Source: an uncultured Pseudoalteromonas sp. (lineage in GTDB: Bacteria > Pseudomonadota > Gammaproteobacteria > Enterobacterales > Alteromonadaceae). Taken from it: 64,000 nt of DNA. The DNA lies in NCBI GenBank assembly GCA_947493455.1, contig CANLRB010000004.1, forward strand, positions 124,001 through 188,000, given 5' to 3'. The notes beneath the pieces are model-generated. The model saw only the letters and a list, made by a program, of their open reading frames with translations, searched no databases and was not told where the DNA came from. The translations under genes and the position numbers were made by a program. Positions 59,470-64,000 of the stretch are shown here, piece by piece; the first letter of the stretch is position 1; each line of letters begins with the position of its first letter.

Positions 59470-60404
59470 CCTAACCTCTGTGCTATACGAAGGACGGAGC
59501 TGCGTGCACGGCTATTGCGGGCTAGTTCTTCTTTGCCCGGCTTAATTGCTTTACCAATTGCTTTTAACGTTAGTTTTTGCTTTAACTGCTCATCCGTTAA
59601 CGGCAAACCTCTTGGTATCGCCTCGCCTTTGCTTTGCTTTTTAATAAACTGTTTTACAATGCGATCTTCGAGTGAATGAAACGAGATCACCGCTAAACGG
59701 CCGCCTGGTTTCAAAACATCGAGCGCACCTTTTAACGCCGTCTCGATTTCTTCTAGTTCGCTATTGATATAAATGCGTATTGCCTGAAACGTTCGTGTTG
59801 CTGGGTGTTTATTTTTATCTTTCACTGGCACCGCTAAATCAACTAATTCAGCCAATTGCTTGGTCGATGTAATCGGGTTTTCGTCGCGCGTTTCAATTAT
59901 TTTGGTTGCAATACGGCGACCAAACCTTTCTTCGCCATATTTTTTAATCACCCAAGTAATGTCTTCCAGATCCGCTTCCGCTAACCACTGTGCGGCACTG
60001 CGCCCCGCATTTGGGTTCATGCGCATATCGAGCGGACCATCTTTCATAAAACTAAAACCGCGTTCTGCGTCGTCTAGTTGCGGACTCGATACGCCAATAT
60101 CGAGTAAAATACCGTCTACTTTACCTAATAAATCATTGTCTTCTGCGACTTGACGAATTTCAGAAAAGGTATTGTGGGCGATGCTAAATCGCGCATCATC
60201 GGCAAACTTTTTCGCTGATTCAATTGCCTGCGGGTCGCGATCAATCGCCTGCAAACGACCGTTCTCACCCAAACGCTGTAAGATTTGCCCTGAATGGCCG
60301 CCACGACCAAAAGTGCCATCGATATAGATGCCATCAGCTTTAATCGCGAGCGCCTCAATAGTCTCGTCCATTAATACTGAAATATGTTCAAACTGTTCTG
60401 ACAT
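59466..60404 (-). CDS. rsmH: 16S rRNA (cytosine-1402-N4) methyltransferase RsmH
   Basis: SAM-dependent methyltransferase (MraW) for C1402 of 16S rRNA. The 312 residues begin with [13 protein letters not shown], then the SAM motif [10 protein letters not shown] near 29-38, [12 protein letters not shown], and the C-terminal [11 protein letters not shown]. It starts 19 bp after mraZ. Confidence 0.97.
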   Translation of the reverse strand: MSEQFEHISVLMDETIEALAIKADGIYIDGTFGRGGHSGQILQRLGENGRLQAIDRDPQAIESAKKFADDARFSIAHNTFSEIRQVAEDNDLLGKVDGILLDIGVSSPQLDDAERGFSFMKDGPLDMRMNPNAGRSAAQWLAEADLEDITWVIKKYGEERFGRRIATKIIETRDENPITSTKQLAELVDLAVPVKDKNKHPATRTFQAIRIYINSELEEIETALKGALDVLKPGGRLAVISFHSLEDRIVKQFIKKQSKGEAIPRGLPLTDEQLKQKLTLKAIGKAIKPGKEELARNSRARSSVLRIAQRLG

Positions 60405-60423
60405 CTGGGTTCGGCACCTTAAG

Positions 60424-60879
60424 TTAGAATGTAAAATCTTTTAATTTATCGGTTAACTCAATTTCAGCTTGCTGCTGCGCAATATCAATGCGCATTTTTT
60501 CGTTCCAGGTGTCTTCATCCCAGATCTCAAATTTATTGAGCTGCCCAACAAGCATGAGTTTTTTATTTAAATTCGCGTGAGCGCGAAGTGGTGCGGATAA
60601 TAAAATGCGTCCGTTTTTATCGATTTGACATTCCATCGCATTACCCAATAAAACGCGTTTAACACGTTTTTCGGCTTCTACCATGTCAGATAAACGGTAC
60701 AGTTTTTCTTCGACTTCCTGCCATTCACTAAACGGGTATAATAACAAACAGTTTTCTTTGAGATCTACGGTACAGATCAACTGGCCTTCACTATCCGCTT
60801 GCAACAAGGTACGAAACTTGGTTGGAATAGCCAAGCGTCCTTTGTCGTCTAAGTTGATAGCATGTGCGCCGCGGAACAT
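60424..60879 (-). CDS. mraZ: Transcriptional regulator MraZ
   Basis: First gene of the dcw operon; ring-forming AbrB-like DNA-binding protein that represses its own promoter. The 151 residues contain two tandem swapped-hairpin domains, each with the DxxxR motif (DDKGRLAIP and DKNGRILL). AGGGGAT precedes the ATG. Four 10-bp-spaced candidate binding boxes lie 30-69 bp upstream. Confidence 0.97.
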   Translation of the reverse strand: MFRGAHAINLDDKGRLAIPTKFRTLLQADSEGQLICTVDLKENCLLLYPFSEWQEVEEKLYRLSDMVEAEKRVKRVLLGNAMECQIDKNGRILLSAPLRAHANLNKKLMLVGQLNKFEIWDEDTWNEKMRIDIAQQQAEIELTDKLKDFTF

Positions 60880-60908
60880 TTTGTATCCGATCCCCTAAAT
60901 GTTATTAT

Positions 60909-60948
60909 TTTGATCCATTTAGATCCATTTTTTACCACATTTCACCAC
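60909..60948 (-). promoter_or_regulatory. MraZ operator: four 10-bp direct repeats
   Basis: On the minus strand four consecutive decamers, GTGGTGAAAT, GTGGTAAAAA, ATGGATCTAA and ATGGATCAAA, place TGG at exact 10-bp intervals (CCA on the plus strand at 60915, 60925, 60935 and 60945). MraZ is known to bind TGGGN repeats with this spacing. They sit between the probable mraZ transcription start and the mraZ ATG. Confidence 0.82.
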
Positions 60949-60956
60949 GAGCTTAG

Positions 60957-60986
60957 AGTTTAGGGCTTGACACACGGATTTGTCAA
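60957..60986 (-). promoter_or_regulatory. dcw operon promoter (Pmra)
   Basis: On the minus strand a perfect TTGACA (60981-60986) and TAAACT (60957-60962) are 18 bp apart. The start would fall near 60950, at the edge of the MraZ boxes. The -35 is one arm of an inverted repeat GCTTGACA-N8-TGTCAAGC (60965-60988). Confidence 0.65.
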
Positions 60987-60988
60987 GC

Positions 60989-61310
60989 GCAGATATGGAT
61001 ATATTTTTCTCTACAGCCCTTAATAAATAAGGCTTGCCGCGAAGTTAATGAAATTTGTGGAAAAAAATGGAGTAGTAAATTTATGGCAGCTTGGATCATC
61101 CCTTTACCAATCCAAATTGATTAAAAAACACACAAAACATTCACCTTTGTCATTTTTTTGTATCAAAGTGTCAATGTATAAAACCCACTACAAAAACGGC
61201 ACTTTTTAGCCTGTTTTTAGTCTCAGTAGTAAGTCTACAACCTGATTTGCGCCGAATTGACATAGTTGTTAATCTAGGCCAATTCAATCGGTAGTTAATA
61301 AAGGAATATA
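60989..61310. other. Intergenic region between the dcw promoter and the S41 protease gene
   Basis: About 320 bp upstream of the divergent S41 gene. It holds no reading frame with a ribosome site. TTGACA at 61257-61262 is a good -35 for the S41 gene, but the hexamer 17-18 bp later (CAATTC or AATTCA) is a poor -10. AAGGA lies 9 bp before the S41 ATG. Confidence 0.45.
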
Positions 61311-62930
61311 ATGAATAAAACAATCCTAGCCCGCTTTACCTTAAGTGCTTTGGCATTAGCATTGGCCGCCTGTGGCGGATCATCGAGCTCAAATAATAAC
61401 GGCAATAATGGCAATGGTTCAGGTAACGGCAATGGCAATGGCTCAACTGGCCCAAATCTAACTTGGGTCGCTAACCAGTTTGACAATTCCAATACTTACA
61501 AAAATTACTGTGCCACACCGCGCAGTGGCTCCGATCCTTACACAGGCGAAGTCTACCAAGATAAAGAAGGCAGTACGTTACACGAGCAAATGTGGCTACG
61601 CTCGTGGAGCAATGAAACCTACCTTTGGTATGACGAAATTAACGACGTCAATCCGGCAGGTTATGCGAGCGCAGTCGATTATTTCAATATTTTAAGAACC
61701 GAACAAACAACCGATTCAGGTGCATTTAAAGATAACTTCCACGGTTCACAAAATACCCTTGAGTACAATGAGCGCACGGTTGGCGGCACAAGCTCTGGCT
61801 ATGGCATCCGCTGGGCATTTGCCAGAAATACCCCGCCTCGTAATCTGTTTGTACTTTATACCGAGCCAAATTCACCAGCAGCAATAGCCGGCTTAATGCG
61901 CGGCGACACCATACTCGAAGTAGACGGTGAAGATTTAGTGAATGGCGATAATGTAAATGTGCTTAACGCCGGTTTGTTTCCAGCCACCGATGGTGAAAGC
62001 CATACATTAAAAGTGCGTACGGCACTTGGCGATGAAAAGACTTTAACCCTAACCTCGGCACAGGTTGAAATCGAGCCAGTTCATAATGCAAAGGTTATTG
62101 AGTTCCAAGGTAAAAAAATAGGCTATATGCAATTTAATACCTTTATTGCAAAAGCTCAAACAGGGTTAGCAGATGCGATTAACCTATTTAATGCATCTAA
62201 TGTTGACGAAGCCGTGATTGATTTGCGCTATAACGGCGGAGGATTGCTATATTTAGCATCGCAACTTGGTTATATGATAGCGGGCGATATGAATACCCAG
62301 TCACGCACTTTTTATCAAGAAATTGCCAATGATAAATTTGCACCTAACGCGCCAATACCATTTGTGGATTCAGTGATTGACTATGATCGCGGTGTGATCA
62401 CCAATACCGAGTTACCAACTGCATCTCTCAATCGTGTTTATGTGCTCACAACGGGTTCTTCGTGTTCAGCTAGTGAAGCCTTAATCAACGGCCTGCGCGG
62501 AATTGATATTGACGTGGTGATGATAGGTGATACTACCTGTGGTAAGCCGTATGGCTTTTTACCTACCGATAACTGCGGTACGACCTATTTTACGATTCAA
62601 TTTACTGGCGTAAATGCAAAAGGCTTTGGTGAATACGCTGATGGCTTAAAGCCAAAAGCAAGTCCGCAATACGATGACGAAGTCAAAGGCTGTCAAATTA
62701 GCGACGACTTTACTCGCCCGCTCGGCGATATTAGTGAAGGTTTATTGTCGGGAGCACTTTATCATATGAATACGGGCCAGTGCCCAAGTGCGAAGCAAAG
62801 CATCAACTATGTACAAGCCGCACCTAAGCTCAACAGCTACAGCCTAGATCGTAAAGACGTTATTCTCGACAGCATAATGCAAGAAGCGCAGTTAAATAAC
62901 CAAATCAAGTTAATGCGCAACGAGCAATAA
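61311..62930 (+). CDS. S41-family C-terminal-processing-type protease lipoprotein
   Basis: Envelope serine protease of 539 residues. The signal peptide ends at the lipobox LAAC (Cys21), followed by a low-complexity Gly/Asn/Ser tether (about 22-48). A helical N-terminal domain, a PDZ domain (about 170-250, with SPAAIAGLMRGDTILEVDG), and the S41 core follow: VIDLRYNGGG, the nucleophile region SSCSASEA (383-390), and the catalytic lysine K412 in CGKPYG. Ser-Lys dyad proteases of this type trim or degrade envelope proteins. Cysteines are unusually frequent for the family. It is divergent from the dcw operon. Confidence 0.9.
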   Translation: MNKTILARFTLSALALALAACGGSSSSNNNGNNGNGSGNGNGNGSTGPNLTWVANQFDNSNTYKNYCATPRSGSDPYTGEVYQDKEGSTLHEQMWLRSWSNETYLWYDEINDVNPAGYASAVDYFNILRTEQTTDSGAFKDNFHGSQNTLEYNERTVGGTSSGYGIRWAFARNTPPRNLFVLYTEPNSPAAIAGLMRGDTILEVDGEDLVNGDNVNVLNAGLFPATDGESHTLKVRTALGDEKTLTLTSAQVEIEPVHNAKVIEFQGKKIGYMQFNTFIAKAQTGLADAINLFNASNVDEAVIDLRYNGGGLLYLASQLGYMIAGDMNTQSRTFYQEIANDKFAPNAPIPFVDSVIDYDRGVITNTELPTASLNRVYVLTTGSSCSASEALINGLRGIDIDVVMIGDTTCGKPYGFLPTDNCGTTYFTIQFTGVNAKGFGEYADGLKPKASPQYDDEVKGCQISDDFTRPLGDISEGLLSGALYHMNTGQCPSAKQSINYVQAAPKLNSYSLDRKDVILDSIMQEAQLNNQIKLMRNEQ

Positions 62931-62951
62931 AAAACAACAGCAGAAATAAGC

Positions 62952-62980
62952 AAAACGCCACATAATGTGGCGTTTTCTTT
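62952..62980. terminator. S41 gene terminator
   Basis: AACGCCACA and TGTGGCGTT pair around a TAA loop (62954-62974), followed by TTTCTTT, 22 bp past the stop. The left A run allows use by the convergent minus-strand gene too. Confidence 0.85.
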
Positions 62981-63005
62981 ATAATTTATGAGTCACACTA
63001 AAAAC

Positions 63006-63680
63006 TTATTGCGATGCAGCAGCGTTTGATTTTGCTAATTGATAAATTTCAGTACAAGATTTATTGACCCACACATGCCAGGGTGTTTCTTGTAATGCAT
63101 TGCGTGAGAACTGCAGTCGTTCCATCTCTATATCTTGCATATTTGCGATATATTCACCACTAACTTCATCGGCAAACACCATATCAACACGATTTTTTAA
63201 CAACAAGCGAAACCCTTGATTAAGATCCTCAACTTCAAGCACATCCATGCCATTGGTTTTCATCAACGCAGTTAACCCTTGCTTTGAATAAGAACGTAAC
63301 ATAGCAACACGTTTGCCTCTTAAATTTGACAAAACATGCCATTCAAACGGCTCAGGTTGTGTTAAACGGAAAAAACCAAGCTTAATAGGTTCTGGCGATA
63401 ACACCCAGCGATACGCACTTTTCTCTTTTTCAAGCGGTGGATAGAAACTCAAACACCAATTGCCTGATTTTAAAATTTTGCCTGCTCGTGATGGCGGTAC
63501 AAACTGTGCACTGATCTGGTAGTCTTTGAGCTCAGCGCGATAGATAAGTTTTTCAAACGCAAAGCCATTATTTTTAATTGACGGTGCAGTATAAGGCGGG
63601 TAAGTGATAGCAAGTACAGACAACTCCTTGCCAACACAGCAAGTAGCAAATAACAAAATGCACAGCCAGACAACTTTCAA
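63006..63680 (-). CDS. Small periplasmic solute-binding-like protein (SBP type 3)
   Basis: A 224-residue exported protein with a signal peptide (about 1-17) and the two-lobe family-3 binding fold: ITYPPYTAP near the start and LRGKRVAMLRSYSKQG beginning lobe two. It lacks a linked permease or ATPase. Such stand-alone proteins often act as sensors or have lost transport partners. A histidine kinase gene ends 71 bp upstream, which hints at a sensory role. The ligand is unknown. Confidence 0.7.
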   Translation of the reverse strand: MKVVWLCILLFATCCVGKELSVLAITYPPYTAPSIKNNGFAFEKLIYRAELKDYQISAQFVPPSRAGKILKSGNWCLSFYPPLEKEKSAYRWVLSPEPIKLGFFRLTQPEPFEWHVLSNLRGKRVAMLRSYSKQGLTALMKTNGMDVLEVEDLNQGFRLLLKNRVDMVFADEVSGEYIANMQDIEMERLQFSRNALQETPWHVWVNKSCTEIYQLAKSNAAASQ

Positions 63681-63751
63681 AAACCAATCCCTTCTTTAAA
63701 TTTTATGGCGTATAAAATTTGGCCATTATATTATAAAGATGGCATTAAATT

Positions 63752-64000
63752 TTACGCATTACCAACTTTTTCATTAGCAAGCGGTAATTTCAATTGAAAA
63801 CAGGCCCCCGACAAAACAGCACTAGGACCTGCGCTAATTATGCCATGGTGCCACTCGATTATTTTTTTTGTAATGGCAAGCCCCAAGCCATAACCCAATT
63901 GACTGTTATTTGCACGTGTATAAGGTAAAAACAAATCATCAACCTGACTAGTATTTAAACCTGCCCCATCATCGTCTACCTGTAATATCAGCAAGTTGTC
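63752..64000 (-). CDS. Sensor histidine kinase (C-terminal fragment, continues beyond window)
   Basis: The frame is open through the right edge of the window. The visible 82 residues are the end of a HATPase_c domain: LQVDDDGAGL (G1 box) and GYGLGLAITKKIIEWHHG (G2 box). The rest of the kinase lies outside. No receiver domain follows the catalytic domain. Confidence 0.88.
   Translation of the reverse strand, partial: DNLLILQVDDDGAGLNTSQVDDLFLPYTRANNSQLGYGLGLAITKKIIEWHHGIISAGPSAVLSGACFQLKLPLANEKVGNA

Overview
The window is a contiguous stretch of chromosome from a marine-type gammaproteobacterium, most likely in the order Alteromonadales (Pseudoalteromonas or a relative). The basis is gene content and order: a metJ end, priA-ftsN-hslV-hslU, a complete mraZ-to-lpxC division/cell-wall (dcw) cluster followed by secA and mutT, a NagP-type permease with a GH20 chitobiase, and several TonB/secreted functions. 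The meso-DAP signature in MurE and the LpxC gene confirm a Gram-negative. Genus is not certain. Base composition looks moderately AT-rich throughout. I saw no insertion sequence, prophage, rRNA operon or CRISPR array.

Layout. 1-2.5 kb: metJ (3' part), a short malic enzyme, rpmE with a structured leader. 2.7-7.9 kb: priA, ftsN, a near-consensus heat-shock promoter, hslVU, and a DUF971 gene. 7.8-9.8 kb: a chemoreceptor with a probable sigma-28 promoter. 9.9-15.4 kb: rraA-hutG, a GGDEF/EAL membrane protein downstream of hutI, and hutC, with a HutC operator palindrome between hutI and hutC. 15.4-17.2 kb: galE and a small SDR. 17.3-23.8 kb: the thiamin biosynthesis operon thiC-thiO-thiS-thiG-thiDE-thiF behind a TPP riboswitch, with a terminator-like hairpin after thiC. 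23.9-27.7 kb: a three-gene carbohydrate O-acetylation/deacetylation cassette abutting the 3' end of a tRNA-Arg(CCG) gene. 27.9-32 kb: a small HTH protein, then a probable thiamin-salvage operon (TonB receptor, thiamin-binding protein, PnuC-type transporter, aminoglycoside-phosphotransferase-fold kinase). 32-37 kb: a thioesterase, then a NagP-type permease and GH20 hexosaminidase that share a LacI-type operator. 37-42.3 kb: M13 peptidase, mutT, secA with a long structured leader. 42.7-61 kb: dciA facing lpxC, then the whole dcw cluster on the minus strand, led by mraZ and four 10-bp-spaced MraZ boxes. 61.3-64 kb: an S41 protease lipoprotein, a small periplasmic binding protein, and the end of a histidine kinase.

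How the parts fit. Thiamin is covered twice: de novo synthesis under TPP control and an uptake/salvage operon nearby that has no visible riboswitch. Chitin/GlcNAc use is represented by the permease and chitobiase with matching operators. Histidine breakdown (hutG, hutI, hutC) is interleaved with rraA and a probable c-di-GMP phosphodiesterase. The dcw cluster is a textbook translationally coupled operon, most joints being ATGA overlaps or zero-gap. The least conventional block is the acetylation cassette beside tRNA-Arg.
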